Below are positions 9,064 through 20,344 of a stretch of 50,342 nt of DNA, in pieces. The notes beneath the pieces were generated by a model. It searched no databases and was not told where the DNA came from. It saw nothing but the letters and a program-made list of their open reading frames with translations. The translations under genes were made by a program, and so were the position numbers. The stretch comes from Chitinophaga pinensis (GTDB taxonomy: Bacteria; Bacteroidota; Bacteroidia; Chitinophagales; Chitinophagaceae). Position 1 is the first letter of the stretch; the number at the start of each line of letters is the position of its first letter. The stretch spans positions 1-50,342 of the forward strand of contig CAMCQV010000002.1 in NCBI GenBank assembly GCA_945877085.1, in the 5' to 3' direction.

Positions 9064-11994
9064 TTAAAACACGTTATAAGCAAAGCTTACATAGTACAAT
9101 CCACCAATTGCTGGACTACCATGAGCTGTGTTATAATAAGTGTTCATAATATTAGTACCACCCATTTTAATCAATGACTTGATTGCAGGTAATTTGTATG
9201 TTAATACAGCATCCAATGTGTTGAATGAAGATACTTCACCTACGCCGAATGTTCCTTCGTAAGTAAAGCCGTCTTGGTAACGATAGATTGCACTAAATCC
9301 TAAACGATTCTTTAATGCAAAACCACTGTTGTTCAACCCAACGTTCGCTCTCATTTTAGGCGTATTGAAGTAAGCAATGAATCCTTGTTCTAAACCACCG
9401 ATCTTATCTCCATAAATACTACTAGAAACTGTGAAGTTAGCAGGCAAGATATAGTCTAAAGAAAGACCCCATCCTGAAGAATTCACTTTTTGAGTCGCGT
9501 TAGTAGAGATAGAATAAGCAATACGCTTATTTGCATCTAATACATCTAATGGACTAGGCGCTGCTGCATTTCTAGATTGTAATACAGTTACACCACTGAT
9601 GAAGTTTTCATATGCACCAAAATAGTAATAGAAATCGATCAATAATTTTTTAGCTACTAAACCCTTGTAACCCACTTCAAAAGAAGTCATAGACTCAGGT
9701 TTGAATTCTGGGAAAGCTTGTACTTTCAATAAACCTGGATTTGGCGCACCTGCTAATGCTGAAGCACCAAATGCATTCACACTAGCTAAAGAATAAGCAG
9801 GATTGGTATTGAAATTGTAAAAATTTCTTAACTGTGGCAATCCACCCATTAACCTTGTACCACCTCCAACTAATAAGTTGATCCATTGGTTTTGAGTGGT
9901 TGGGAAACGGTATGCTGTTTGATAAGAAACACGTAAATTATGATCTTCTTCTAATTTAACAACCATAGACGCTCTTGGTGTAAAACGACCTTGGAAGTTT
10001 TCATTTTTATCATAACGACCAGAGAATGAGAACTTGATTAAATCATCTAAGAAACGCTTAGACAATTGTGCATAAGCACCAGACTCATTAATCGTAATAT
10101 TTCCAGCTGTATCTGCAAACAAAGTACCTTGAGAATTCAAAATAAATTGTCTTGTACTTCCACCAACTAATAAGTCAGCATTGTACTTAGCAAGACCAAA
10201 AGCTTCTGTTAAATTGTATTGACCTTCAGCTGCACGCATTGAAGTTTTTTCTAAGAACATCGCACCACCTTTTGAAATTGGAGTGCTAACTAAATTTTTG
10301 AATAATTGATTATCCCCTAGGTAGCCTGTTGGTCTACCAACATCAGCGTTTGCTCTTGCACCTGCATGCGCAGCTTGCTGACTCAAACCATTACTTAACA
10401 AGGTAGAATAAGTTGCAGCGTAAGTTGGATACCATGTTGTGCTTGGCTTCCATGCTTCATTGAAATAACGTGCTGCAATTGTTGAGTTAAATGACGCACC
10501 TGAATTTTCTAAAGTTGTATAAGCTCTAACATACCAGTTTCTTGACTTTAATTCAAATTTGTATTGAGCCATGCTGAAATCCTTAATTGAATAACGGTCA
10601 CTTCCTGTATATACCGTATTTCCAGAACCATTGTAAGCAGCAAGAGAAGCTTCAATATTGTCATTAATTTTGTAATGGATAGAACCTTGGAATTTCACGT
10701 TCAATGCTGTTGGATCTACGACATCCTTTTCGGCATATCCAGTTCTACTAACATTTACATTATTGAAATAACCTCTTCTGTCACCCCATAAGAAAGCAGC
10801 ATTTGCTCCTAAAGCAGCACCACCAGCACCTGTTAAGAATGCTTGGTAAGAAGCTAATGTTGGATATAAAGCAGCAGCATTGTATAAACTATTGAAAGTG
10901 GCAGTACCCACTGCTGTGCCTAAAGAACCTACTAAAGATTGTAATACACCGCTTTTTACTGCACTACCAACACTAGCTAAATTACTAGTTGTTTCATCAC
11001 CATAAAAATTTACACCATCATAGTTCGGATCAGTCGCTCTAGTTCCAGGAATGGTTTGACCAAGTTGAGTCCCAGTTGTTCTAGAATAGTTTTGATCACT
11101 TGTTGCTCTCCAGTCATCTGCTTCTGTGTATTGCATACTGAATTTATAAGCAAAACGATCTCCAATTTTCTTAGCAAAACGAACAGTCCAGTCTTTGTAT
11201 GGAGCTAATGCGCGTTGTTTGTTGTCAACGTGATTAATACCTTGTTTTACCTGGAAACTTAATCCTTGGTACTTAAATGGATTTTTACTGTTAATTAAAA
11301 CAGTACCATTCATACCCCCTTGGCCATATAGAGCAGAAGAGGCACCTGGTAATAATTCAATATTGTCAACATCTAATTCTGTTAAACCAATAATACTAGC
11401 TACTGAGAAGTTTAAACCTGGCGCTTGGTTATCCATTCCATCAACGAATTGATTTAGACGGCTGTTACCACTACCATTGAAACCTCTTGTACTGATACTT
11501 TTAAAAGTTAAACTTGCAATGTTCACATCCACACCTTTTAAAGTACCCAATAAATCATAATAATTAGATACTGGCGCATTCTTAATTGTAGCATTGCTGA
11601 TTCTTTCAATCGTCACTGGAGATTCTAAAATACGCTCCGCAACTCTTGAAGCTGCAACAACAACTTCAGAACCTAAAGTAAATGCTTGTTTTAAGCTCAC
11701 ATCCACTTTAGATGTTCCAGCATTCACCAACTGCTCTTGGTTTTCAAAACCAACTGAGCTAAAAACCAATGTATATGGTGCTTTTTGAGCCACATTTAAT
11801 CTGAAAGTTCCTTTATCATCTGTATAAGTTCCAACAGATGTGCCTTTCACTGTAACAGATACTGCAGCAATCGTTTCACCGCTAGTTCCATTTTTTACAG
11901 TTCCTGTGATTGTTCCTGCATTTTGAGCCATTGCACTAATTGCTGTAAAAGCAAAGGCACAAAAAAGGCTAAAACGAGTTAATAATCTTGTCAT
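9064..11994 (-). CDS. TonB-dependent receptor with N-terminal carboxypeptidase-regulatory-like domain
   Basis: Signal peptide; GTITGTVKNGTSGETIAAVSVTVKGTSVGTYTDDKGTFRL; plug domain; long beta-barrel pattern with an aromatic C-terminus (YVSFAYNVF). Confidence 0.93.
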   Translation of the reverse strand: MTRLLTRFSLFCAFAFTAISAMAQNAGTITGTVKNGTSGETIAAVSVTVKGTSVGTYTDDKGTFRLNVAQKAPYTLVFSSVGFENQEQLVNAGTSKVDVSLKQAFTLGSEVVVAASRVAERILESPVTIERISNATIKNAPVSNYYDLLGTLKGVDVNIASLTFKSISTRGFNGSGNSRLNQFVDGMDNQAPGLNFSVASIIGLTELDVDNIELLPGASSALYGQGGMNGTVLINSKNPFKYQGLSFQVKQGINHVDNKQRALAPYKDWTVRFAKKIGDRFAYKFSMQYTEADDWRATSDQNYSRTTGTQLGQTIPGTRATDPNYDGVNFYGDETTSNLASVGSAVKSGVLQSLVGSLGTAVGTATFNSLYNAAALYPTLASYQAFLTGAGGAALGANAAFLWGDRRGYFNNVNVSRTGYAEKDVVDPTALNVKFQGSIHYKINDNIEASLAAYNGSGNTVYTGSDRYSIKDFSMAQYKFELKSRNWYVRAYTTLENSGASFNSTIAARYFNEAWKPSTTWYPTYAATYSTLLSNGLSQQAAHAGARANADVGRPTGYLGDNQLFKNLVSTPISKGGAMFLEKTSMRAAEGQYNLTEAFGLAKYNADLLVGGSTRQFILNSQGTLFADTAGNITINESGAYAQLSKRFLDDLIKFSFSGRYDKNENFQGRFTPRASMVVKLEEDHNLRVSYQTAYRFPTTQNQWINLLVGGGTRLMGGLPQLRNFYNFNTNPAYSLASVNAFGASALAGAPNPGLLKVQAFPEFKPESMTSFEVGYKGLVAKKLLIDFYYYFGAYENFISGVTVLQSRNAAAPSPLDVLDANKRIAYSISTNATQKVNSSGWGLSLDYILPANFTVSSSIYGDKIGGLEQGFIAYFNTPKMRANVGLNNSGFALKNRLGFSAIYRYQDGFTYEGTFGVGEVSSFNTLDAVLTYKLPAIKSLIKMGGTNIMNTYYNTAHGSPAIGGLYYVSFAYNVF

Positions 11995-12092
11995 AATAAA
12001 TTGTTTTAAATTGAATTGTAGCTAAAAATACCAAATTGTTAGCAAATCAGAAAAAATTATCAAAATACTGTTAAAGTTTTTATTTTCGTAGC

Positions 12093-13025
12093 ATGAACCC
12101 AAACACCATCCCAGGTCTTTTGAATACCTACCACGGCAAAGTAAGAGATGTCTATTACATTGAAAATGAACTACTTGTAATGATTGCAAGTGATCGAATC
12201 TCTGCATTTGACGTCATTTTACCAAAACCGATCCCTTATAAAGGACAGGTATTAAACCAAATTGCAGCTTATATGCTTGAAGCGACCAAGGATATTTGTC
12301 CAAATTGGCTCATTAGCACCCCTGCACCCAATGTGGCTATTGGTAAAAAATGTACCCCATTTAAGATCGAAATGGTGGTTAGAGGCAATTTAGTAGGGCA
12401 TGCCTGGAGAACTTATCAGGTTGGCGGAAGGACGCTTTGTGGCGTGTCGCTTCCAGAGGGATTAAAAGAAAATGACTTTTTCCCAAATCCGATTATCACC
12501 CCATCCACCAAAGCAAGTGAAGGTCATGACGAAGACATTTCTAAAGAAGCCATCATTGCAGAAGGATTGGCTTCGACCGAAGATTGGGCAATTTTGGAAA
12601 AATATGCACTTGCACTTTTTGAAAGAGGAAAAACCATTGCTGCAAAAAGAGGACTGATTTTAGTAGATACAAAATATGAGTTTGGAAAAATTGGGGATAC
12701 TATTTATTTAATGGATGAAATTCATACCCCAGATTCTTCTAGGTATTTTTATGCAGATGGATTTGAAGCAAGACAAGCCAGTCAAGAAAAGCAAAAACAA
12801 TTAAGTAAGGAATTCGTAAGAGAATGGTTGATTGAAAATAATTTTATGGGCAAGGAAGGACAAACTGTCCCAGAAATGTCGGAAGAATGGATTCAAACCA
12901 TTTCTAAAAGGTATATAGAATTGTATGAACAAATTATTGGAGAATCATTCAAACCTGAATCAAAAACGGAAGCTGAAACATTTGAATTAATTCGTGACAA
13001 TTTGAATATTTTAGGAATAAACTAA
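12093..13025 (+). CDS. purC: phosphoribosylaminoimidazolesuccinocarboxamide synthase
   Basis: [37 protein letters not shown] and [15 protein letters not shown] synthetase signatures. Confidence 0.96.
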   Translation: MNPNTIPGLLNTYHGKVRDVYYIENELLVMIASDRISAFDVILPKPIPYKGQVLNQIAAYMLEATKDICPNWLISTPAPNVAIGKKCTPFKIEMVVRGNLVGHAWRTYQVGGRTLCGVSLPEGLKENDFFPNPIITPSTKASEGHDEDISKEAIIAEGLASTEDWAILEKYALALFERGKTIAAKRGLILVDTKYEFGKIGDTIYLMDEIHTPDSSRYFYADGFEARQASQEKQKQLSKEFVREWLIENNFMGKEGQTVPEMSEEWIQTISKRYIELYEQIIGESFKPESKTEAETFELIRDNLNILGIN

Positions 13026-13055
13026 ATAAAATCCCGGCCTTGGTCGGGATTTTAT
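13026..13055. terminator. bidirectional intrinsic terminator between convergent purC and trhO
   Basis: ATAAAATCCCG-gccttggt-CGGGATTTTAT, 11-bp perfect stem. Confidence 0.85.
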
Positions 13056-13065
13056 CATTCATCTA

Positions 13066-14115
13066 TTATTTGACTTCAATATCAATCCCTAATCTCGGCC
13101 TTAGTCTTTCTTTGGCTTTATTAAACACTTGCATCCCCTTCTTAACCCCTTTTCTCAATGCTTCTTGGGCTTCTAAAGGTAAATGATAAACTTCTTTACA
13201 AGCAGTGGTGCAACATCCATCAAAAGCTGTTGCGCATGCTTCGCATTGTATAAACAGCAAATGACATGCATCATTTTTACAATTGGTATGTGTATCTGCT
13301 GGTTGACCACATTGGTGGCAACTTGCAATAATATCATCGGTAATTTTTTCACCTAGACGATCATCGAACACGAAATTTTTTCCTTTGAATTTACTTTCTA
13401 ATCCAGATGCTTTAATTTCATTGGCATAATGAATCACACCCCCTTCTAAATGATATACATTTTTGAACCCCTCGTGTAACATATACGCACTTGCTTTCTC
13501 ACAACGAATTCCACCGGTACAATACATGATGATATTTTTATCCTTATGTGGTTGCATCATTTCTGCAGCCATTGGTAATTGATCTCTAAAAGTATCGGAA
13601 GGAATTTCAATGGCATTGTCAAAATGCCCTACTTCATATTCATAGTGATTGCGCATATCTATCACAATGGTATCAGAGGATGCCAATAATTGATTCATTT
13701 GTTCGGCATTCACATACTTCCCTTTATTTTCCATACTAAAATTGGGGTCTTCAATGCCGTCGGCAACCACTTTCTCTCTTACTTTAATTTTCAATACCCA
13801 AAAACTTTTTCCATTGTCATTCACTGCCTTGTTCAAACGAATGCCTTTGAGTGGTTGAATTGAAAAGAGGTAGGTTTTAAATACATCAAATAAATGAGTA
13901 GGCACACTAATTTGTGCATTGATCCCTTCTGTCGCAATATAGATTCGGCCAAATACCTGCATCGCATTCAATGCTTGGTACATTTCGTCTCTAAATAAAG
14001 CAGGATCTGGAATGGGGAAATACTGATAGAAACTAATTGTCGTACGCTCGAAATCCTCTTCGTAGAGTTTTTGTTTCAATTCTTTGTTTGAAACACGGTT
14101 GTGCAGTTGTGCCAT
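13066..14115 (-). CDS. trhO: rhodanese-family tRNA uridine(34) hydroxylase with Cys-rich C-terminal extension
   Basis: Rhodanese active site [14 protein letters not shown]-terminal [14 protein letters not shown]; Cys-rich C-terminus [29 protein letters not shown]. Confidence 0.9.
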   Translation of the reverse strand: MAQLHNRVSNKELKQKLYEEDFERTTISFYQYFPIPDPALFRDEMYQALNAMQVFGRIYIATEGINAQISVPTHLFDVFKTYLFSIQPLKGIRLNKAVNDNGKSFWVLKIKVREKVVADGIEDPNFSMENKGKYVNAEQMNQLLASSDTIVIDMRNHYEYEVGHFDNAIEIPSDTFRDQLPMAAEMMQPHKDKNIIMYCTGGIRCEKASAYMLHEGFKNVYHLEGGVIHYANEIKASGLESKFKGKNFVFDDRLGEKITDDIIASCHQCGQPADTHTNCKNDACHLLFIQCEACATAFDGCCTTACKEVYHLPLEAQEALRKGVKKGMQVFNKAKERLRPRLGIDIEVK

Positions 14116-14170
14116 GTGGATTTAATTTAAGCTCAATTACAGATTAAGCAAATTGACCCCAAAGGTAAAC

Positions 14171-14521
14171 TTATTCAGGTTTCCTAACAAATGATCCAGT
14201 CAAGGAAGCCAATCCTCCTAATAAAGCCCCTACAAATGCTGTAACAAGGATTAAAGCAATATAGGAACCACCAAGAGGAAGTATCTGTGCTACTTTGGTA
14301 GATAGAATATGGTTGTTCGCTAAGTCAATCCCAAAAGCCAAGCCAGCCCATAAAGCACCAACACCTAAGGCCCCTGCAATAAATGAATGTAATGGTTTAA
14401 TTGGCAATGCAATGGCGATGATTAGATTGGTTACCACAAAACTCCACCAAGGCAAGTTTCCATAAATGCCGATGGCGTATGTTACTAATGCGACTAATAA
14501 TATTGAGAGTATAAATTTCAT
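14171..14521 (-). CDS. hypothetical small integral membrane protein
   Basis: 116 aa, about four hydrophobic segments, no recognised family. Confidence 0.75.
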   Translation of the reverse strand: MKFILSILLVALVTYAIGIYGNLPWWSFVVTNLIIAIALPIKPLHSFIAGALGVGALWAGLAFGIDLANNHILSTKVAQILPLGGSYIALILVTAFVGALLGGLASLTGSFVRKPE

Positions 14522-14559
14522 TTGAATGCGTTTAAGTTGATCGATAAATTATAAATAAA

Positions 14560-17043
14560 TTAAGCAACTGCTTTTTTAAATTGAATATGCCATTTTGTTC
14601 TTTCGTGTTGCTTTAGATTTTCTTTTGGCAAGAACAGCAATCTGTAATATTTACCAGCTGCCCAATAATCCACAAAGCTATCATAATAAGGGCTACCGGG
14701 ATTACCACTTTGACCTCCAGGATACAATCCGTATGCTTCAATTTCGTCTGTTAAATGCACAATCATTCTCCAGCTTGGTCCATGATTTTCGCCAGTGGCA
14801 TTAATAATATTCACGCCTCCACCAATTGGTAAATTCAACCTGCTCAATGCTGGCATTTTTGTAAGGTGTAATACCCTAGTTGCTTTAAATGCTTCCCAAC
14901 TTAATTTGTTTTCTTTTTCTAATTCAAGACATTTCACAGTTGCTTTTTCTATACCCAATAGCACTTGGTCTTTCAAGCTTTCAATTTTGTCTTTTGTTCT
15001 AATATCGTCTGCTACTCTAAAATTGGTATCACGATTCATTTGCTCTAATAAAACAAAGGATTCAGGCTTAGTCAATGGAATGGTTGAACCTGCTAACTCA
15101 TCGCCCCAAACAGCATTCTCTACGCTATCCCAAATCAATTTAAAAATGGTGATGCCTTTTTCTGAAGGATCATTGAATAAATTCCATTGAGCCATAGTTC
15201 CAACCATTCTTTGAGCCTCTGTACTTAATTTATTCATTTCCACAAACTTCATTAAAGCTGGTCTTGCTTGTTGTGCAAACACATTATAGTTATTGGTTTG
15301 TAATGCTTGCATGTCTTGTGCAGTAATTTGTGTCTTACCAGCTAATTGTTGGTTGACACTGATCCCTCTATATAAAGGAAATGAACTTGCAGTCCCTAAA
15401 TAATAAGGATAGCTTGCATCAGTTGATTTTTGATTAGCACTACTTACAAAACCACGCGCAGGATTTAGGATCATAGGATTTTCTTCAAAAGGAATAATAC
15501 CCTGCCAATCATAACTACTATCTCCACCAGGCATGATAAAGTCCCCTTGTCTATCCCATCTTGCTACAAAATCACCTTGTTGTTTAATGGCGATATCGCC
15601 CGTCTTAGTTGCTACCACAAAATTTTGTCCAGGACATTTCCATAATTGAATAGCTTTAGAATAGTCCTCAATATTTTTTGCACGATTCAATTGATAAAAA
15701 GTTTCAACTCCTGTAGAAGCATTATGTGCTGTCCATTTAACTGCAAGATTTTTACCGTTGGATTGTGGGTTTTGATAAAAGGCATCAAACATCACTGGTC
15801 CCCAATGGCTCATTGCAATATTTTCAATCACATCTGAGCTATCTTTTACTTTAATCACTTCTACTCTTTTGGTCATCGACTTCCATGCGCCATTATACCA
15901 ATATTCATTTTGTGTAGTGTCCTTAAATTTCAATTCATAATAATCCAACACATCACGTCCTGCATTCGTTACACCCCAAGCTAAACTATCATTGAATCCA
16001 ATAATCACTGCTGGAGAACCAGGGAAGCTTGCACCATAGGTACTATGTGTAGGTGTGGTAATTTGAACCTCGTACCATAAAGAAGGAAGATTCAATCCCA
16101 AATGTGGATCACTCGCTAAAATTGGCTTTCCAGATTTTGTCATAGATCCCCCTACTGCCCAATTATTACTTCCATTGTTAGGATCTGGTGCTTCTGGCGT
16201 TTCAACCACTTTTGCAATATCTACATTAGGTGCTTTTTTCAAATAAACCATATCGGATTCTAATGGCTTCACTGGAACAATACTTGGATCGGCATAGGCA
16301 GTCCCTATTGGAATAATTGGATCTAAAGAATCTTGTTGGTTGGTATACAATTGATCAAATAAATCATAGCCTAAATAATCTCTTGTATTGGTTAACTGTA
16401 AATCTGCACTTGCAGATCTGCCTGTTAAATCATAAGACATAAACATTAAGAACAAATAAGTTTTTTTTGGAGACCAACTTTCTGGTTCAAAATTCATCAA
16501 CTTGTATTCAAATGGAAGATCTTCTGGTGCCAATTGTTTTAAATACGCATTCACGCCAGCAGTATAAGCATCCACTGTCGCCTTCATCACTGGATTATTT
16601 TCATTGATATAAGCCTCGGTTTGTTCAGCGCCATAGACCATGCCTAATCTTCTGAAAAAACGATCTATCGATAATTTATCAGCACCTGCTATTTCGCTCA
16701 ATCTACCTGCAGCCACACGCGTTTGAAAATCCATCTGCCATAGTCTGTATTTTGCATGTAAATAACCTTGCACATAGTAAGCATCTTCGTCATTGTCCGC
16801 ATAAATATGCGGCACTAATCGGTCATCCATATACACATCCACATCTCCTTTCAAATCATTCGCAAGGATGGTCGCATCAAAATTGGTATTTACTTTTTCA
16901 GCGTTTTTCCAAAATCCATGTTGTGGAGATAAAAAATAACCCAATCTTGGTGCTTTTGTGCCGCCTAATTTTAATTGGATATTCAGTGTAAATACAAGTC
17001 CAGCTGTTACAGTCGCTGACACTAATAATGGTACTATGCGCAT
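14560..17043 (-). CDS. penicillin acylase family protein (Ntn hydrolase)
   Basis: NNGSNNWAVGGSMTKSGKPILASDPHLGLNLPSLWYEV, with the catalytic Ser after the GSNNW-type cleavage region; C-terminal GGQSGNPGSPYYDSFVDYW. Confidence 0.95.
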   Translation of the reverse strand: MRIVPLLVSATVTAGLVFTLNIQLKLGGTKAPRLGYFLSPQHGFWKNAEKVNTNFDATILANDLKGDVDVYMDDRLVPHIYADNDEDAYYVQGYLHAKYRLWQMDFQTRVAAGRLSEIAGADKLSIDRFFRRLGMVYGAEQTEAYINENNPVMKATVDAYTAGVNAYLKQLAPEDLPFEYKLMNFEPESWSPKKTYLFLMFMSYDLTGRSASADLQLTNTRDYLGYDLFDQLYTNQQDSLDPIIPIGTAYADPSIVPVKPLESDMVYLKKAPNVDIAKVVETPEAPDPNNGSNNWAVGGSMTKSGKPILASDPHLGLNLPSLWYEVQITTPTHSTYGASFPGSPAVIIGFNDSLAWGVTNAGRDVLDYYELKFKDTTQNEYWYNGAWKSMTKRVEVIKVKDSSDVIENIAMSHWGPVMFDAFYQNPQSNGKNLAVKWTAHNASTGVETFYQLNRAKNIEDYSKAIQLWKCPGQNFVVATKTGDIAIKQQGDFVARWDRQGDFIMPGGDSSYDWQGIIPFEENPMILNPARGFVSSANQKSTDASYPYYLGTASSFPLYRGISVNQQLAGKTQITAQDMQALQTNNYNVFAQQARPALMKFVEMNKLSTEAQRMVGTMAQWNLFNDPSEKGITIFKLIWDSVENAVWGDELAGSTIPLTKPESFVLLEQMNRDTNFRVADDIRTKDKIESLKDQVLLGIEKATVKCLELEKENKLSWEAFKATRVLHLTKMPALSRLNLPIGGGVNIINATGENHGPSWRMIVHLTDEIEAYGLYPGGQSGNPGSPYYDSFVDYWAAGKYYRLLFLPKENLKQHERTKWHIQFKKAVA

Positions 17044-17072
17044 GGCAATAATTTAGACCACTAATGTAGCAA

Positions 17073-18074
17073 TTATTTACTTATGCCGGCCTTAAAAAAT
17101 GCTAAATGATCTTGAAGGGATAGGCCTGGGTGAGCTGCCATCAATGTTTCTGTTTTAAGAATACATGATTGGAGGAATTTTTGATGCTCGACCGAGCCAA
17201 TAAAAAAGGGCTTATGGTTCATTGCCAATTGAAGCTCGGCAATTTGTTTCATAATTGCTTGCGTTTTCGGTTCCATGTAAGTCTCCACTAATTTATCCCA
17301 AACGTAGCCAGAAGCTGCAAAATTTGGATGCACTAGGTCTTCAGCATAAAATCGGTAATCTCTTAAATCATCCATCACATATTCGTATGCAGGAAAATAA
17401 TCCACCTGATTAGATTGGCTAACTAATTCATGCACGGCATGAATTAAGACTGCTTTACTTCTATTATTCTCTATTAAGCCTTCTCTTAAATGTCGAACAG
17501 GACTGATGGTAAAAACAATGTGTAAGTTTGGATTAAAAGCCTGCAAACGATCCACTAAATCCTGTAAATTTTCTTGTAAAAGCTTTGGTTGCATCAAGGA
17601 TTTAAAAAACCAATTGATAGGACCTTTATGATTATTCGCTACCACCTGACCATTGCCCAATGGCGCTTCATTTGTAAGGTGATACAGCCATGCAGAACCT
17701 AATGTAATCACCAAACGATTGGCTGATTTTAAAAAATGATGTGCTTCAAAAATAGTATGATTGATATTTTTTAATGCCTCTCCATTTTCTATTGCAGAAA
17801 ATCGACTATGGTGGTTCCAGCTATGCCAAAGTTCATTGTGGTGAAATAAATCATCGGCCTTATAAGTGCTGAGCTCCATTATTTCCGTCAATGCATTGAT
17901 TACACTTACCGGATTGAATAATATACCAAAAGGATTTTCAGACAATTCAAATAAATGTGTCTTAAATTTTGCGCCAATATTTTCTGTAAAACAAGAACCA
18001 ATTAACATCAGCTTATCTCCATATTCAATGGGATATTTTGAGGGCTTAGCGTCTAATGTTAATTTGAATTTCAT
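17073..18074 (-). CDS. GSCFA domain-containing protein
   Basis: LMLIGSCFTENIGAKF gives the eponymous GSCFA-like motif. Confidence 0.92.
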   Translation of the reverse strand: MKFKLTLDAKPSKYPIEYGDKLMLIGSCFTENIGAKFKTHLFELSENPFGILFNPVSVINALTEIMELSTYKADDLFHHNELWHSWNHHSRFSAIENGEALKNINHTIFEAHHFLKSANRLVITLGSAWLYHLTNEAPLGNGQVVANNHKGPINWFFKSLMQPKLLQENLQDLVDRLQAFNPNLHIVFTISPVRHLREGLIENNRSKAVLIHAVHELVSQSNQVDYFPAYEYVMDDLRDYRFYAEDLVHPNFAASGYVWDKLVETYMEPKTQAIMKQIAELQLAMNHKPFFIGSVEHQKFLQSCILKTETLMAAHPGLSLQDHLAFFKAGISK

Positions 18075-18910
18075 TTGAATAATCTTTGCTTCATAGATTC
18101 GTACAAGATAATACCAGCAGCTACGGATACATTAAATGAATCAAAATTAGTTGCCATCGGAATCTTGAAAAAATAATCTGCCGCCTTGGCTAGATAAGGC
18201 TGAACCCCTTTTCCCTCGTCCCCCATAATGATACAACTTGGGATGGTTAAATCTAATTCATGCACATTTTTATCTGCACGCATTTCACTTGTAAAAACTT
18301 GAATGCCATTCATGTGTAAGTCATCCACTGCTTTTAATAAACTACTCACACGCACCACATGGATATACTCCAATGCGCCTGCACTACTTTTAAATGCTTC
18401 TTCATTCAAAGCACCAACGCCTTTGTCTGGAATGATCAATGCTTGCGCACCACAACAATGTATGCTTCTGCTAATAGCGCCAATGTTTCGAACATCTGTC
18501 ACACCATCCAACATCATAAATAAAGGCGTCTCCCCTTTTGCAACGACAAAGTCAATGACTTCTTGTAGGTCTAAATATTTTACATTGGAAATAAAAGCAA
18601 GCACCCCTTGGTGATTTGCTTTGGTCATGCCATTCAATTTTTCAATAGGCACCAATTGAACAGGAATGGTTTGTGTTTTTGCAAATTGCTTTATCTCATC
18701 CAATCCTTCCCCTTGTGCATTTTTTTGCAGTAAGATTTTTTCAATATTCGATCCTGAATTCAACGCTTCAATCAATGGTTGACGACCAATGATAAATTTA
18801 CGTTCTGTGGTAAAACTTGGCCTAGGGCTAAATCTTCTTTGTCCTGTAAATTTTCGATCGGGTCTTCCAGATCTATCTGATCGCTCTGGTCTATTGTTTC
18901 TTTCCTGCAT
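18071..18910 (-). CDS. rlmB: 23S rRNA (guanosine-2'-O)-methyltransferase, TrmH/RlmB family
   Basis: SpoU motifs DGVTDVRNIGAISRSIHCCGA, IIMGDEGKGV, FNVSVAAGIILYE; basic N-terminus. Confidence 0.93.
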   Translation of the reverse strand: MQERNNRPERSDRSGRPDRKFTGQRRFSPRPSFTTERKFIIGRQPLIEALNSGSNIEKILLQKNAQGEGLDEIKQFAKTQTIPVQLVPIEKLNGMTKANHQGVLAFISNVKYLDLQEVIDFVVAKGETPLFMMLDGVTDVRNIGAISRSIHCCGAQALIIPDKGVGALNEEAFKSSAGALEYIHVVRVSSLLKAVDDLHMNGIQVFTSEMRADKNVHELDLTIPSCIIMGDEGKGVQPYLAKAADYFFKIPMATNFDSFNVSVAAGIILYESMKQRLFK

Positions 18911-18930
18911 GGATCAAAGTTATGGATTAA

Positions 18931-18974
18931 AATAAAAATCCCGTCCCAATTTGTGTCGAGACGGGATTTTATTT
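18931..18974 (-). terminator. intrinsic terminator downstream of metK
   Basis: AAAATCCCGTC ... GACGGGATTTT inverted repeat. Confidence 0.75.
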
Positions 18975-18984
18975 AATCAATGAT

Positions 18985-20238
18985 TTATTTTAAACCAAAG
19001 GCCTTCTTAACCTTGGCAACATAATCTAATTTCTCCCAGGTAAACAATTCTACTTTCATAGTCTTTGTTTTACCATCTGGAGTAGTGAATGTTTTAGTCA
19101 CTGTCTCATTCTTACGACCCATATGGCCATATGCAGCAGTCTCACTATACATTGGTGTTCTTAATTTTAATCTTTGCTCGATAAAGTAAGGACGCATATC
19201 AAAAATGCCTTCTACTAACTTACCAATTTGACCATCTGTCATTTTCACTTTAGCAGTACCGTAAGTATTTACATTGATAGATGTTGGCTTCGCCACACCA
19301 ATCGCGTAAGAAACTTGAACCAATACTTCAGAAGCTACACCTGCAGCTACCAAGTTCTTAGCAATATGACGTGTTGCATAAGCAGCAGAACGGTCAACCT
19401 TACTTGGATCTTTACCAGAGAAAGCACCACCACCGTGAGCACCTTTACCACCGTAAGTATCAACGATGATCTTACGACCAGTTAATCCAGTGTCACCATG
19501 AGGACCACCAATTACAAACTTACCTGTTGGGTTAATATGGTACTTGATATCCTTGTTAAATAATTTTGCGTATTTCTTGTATTTCGCTTGTACTCTTGGG
19601 ATTAAAATTTCAATAATATCCTTTTTGATCTTCGCTAACATCTTCGCTTCTGAATCAAAATCATCGTGTTGAGTAGAAACCACAATCGCGTCGATTCTTA
19701 CTGGCTCATTTTTGTCGTTGTACTCTAAAGTCACCTGAGATTTTGCATCAGGACGTAAATATTTAATTGCTTTGTGCTCTCTTCTTAATGCAGCTAATTC
19801 AATTAAAATTTTGTGCGCTAAGTCCAAAGCCAATGGCATTAAGTCTTCTGTTTCATTGGTTGCATAACCAAACATCATCCCCTGATCTCCAGCACCTTGC
19901 TCTTCCTTCTTCTTTTTATCTACCCCTTGGTTGATATCAGCAGATTGTTCGTGGATTGCAGATAATACACCACAGCTATCCGCTTCAAACATATATTCAC
20001 TCTTCGTGTAACCAATTTTTTTGATCACATTACGTGCAATGGTTTGTACATCTAAATAAGCTTTAGATTTTACCTCACCAGCCAATACTACTTGACCAGT
20101 TGTTACTAAAGTTTCACAAGCCACTTTTGACTGAGGGTCAAAGGCTAAAAAGTTGTCGATCAATGCGTCAGAAATCTGATCCGCCACTTTGTCTGGATGT
20201 CCTTCAGAAACACTCTCAGATGTAAATAAATAAGGCAT
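18985..20238 (-). CDS. metK: S-adenosylmethionine synthetase
   Basis: [57 protein letters not shown]. Confidence 0.97.
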   Translation of the reverse strand: MPYLFTSESVSEGHPDKVADQISDALIDNFLAFDPQSKVACETLVTTGQVVLAGEVKSKAYLDVQTIARNVIKKIGYTKSEYMFEADSCGVLSAIHEQSADINQGVDKKKKEEQGAGDQGMMFGYATNETEDLMPLALDLAHKILIELAALRREHKAIKYLRPDAKSQVTLEYNDKNEPVRIDAIVVSTQHDDFDSEAKMLAKIKKDIIEILIPRVQAKYKKYAKLFNKDIKYHINPTGKFVIGGPHGDTGLTGRKIIVDTYGGKGAHGGGAFSGKDPSKVDRSAAYATRHIAKNLVAAGVASEVLVQVSYAIGVAKPTSINVNTYGTAKVKMTDGQIGKLVEGIFDMRPYFIEQRLKLRTPMYSETAAYGHMGRKNETVTKTFTTPDGKTKTMKVELFTWEKLDYVAKVKKAFGLK

Positions 20239-20344
20239 ATTGTTTTATTTTGATGTTATTATTAAAGTGCAAATATATTAAATAATCTTAATTAATATAG
20301 GGTATAATACAGTTTGTAATACAGATTGGATTAAATGAATTGAA

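Noticed and set aside
14795-15190. 131-aa plus-strand ORF
   Set aside because: Antisense to the penicillin acylase coding region; no domain, no plausible start context.
20239-20344. SAM riboswitch upstream of metK
   Set aside because: The leader is short and AT-rich with no recognisable SAM-riboswitch core or stem architecture.
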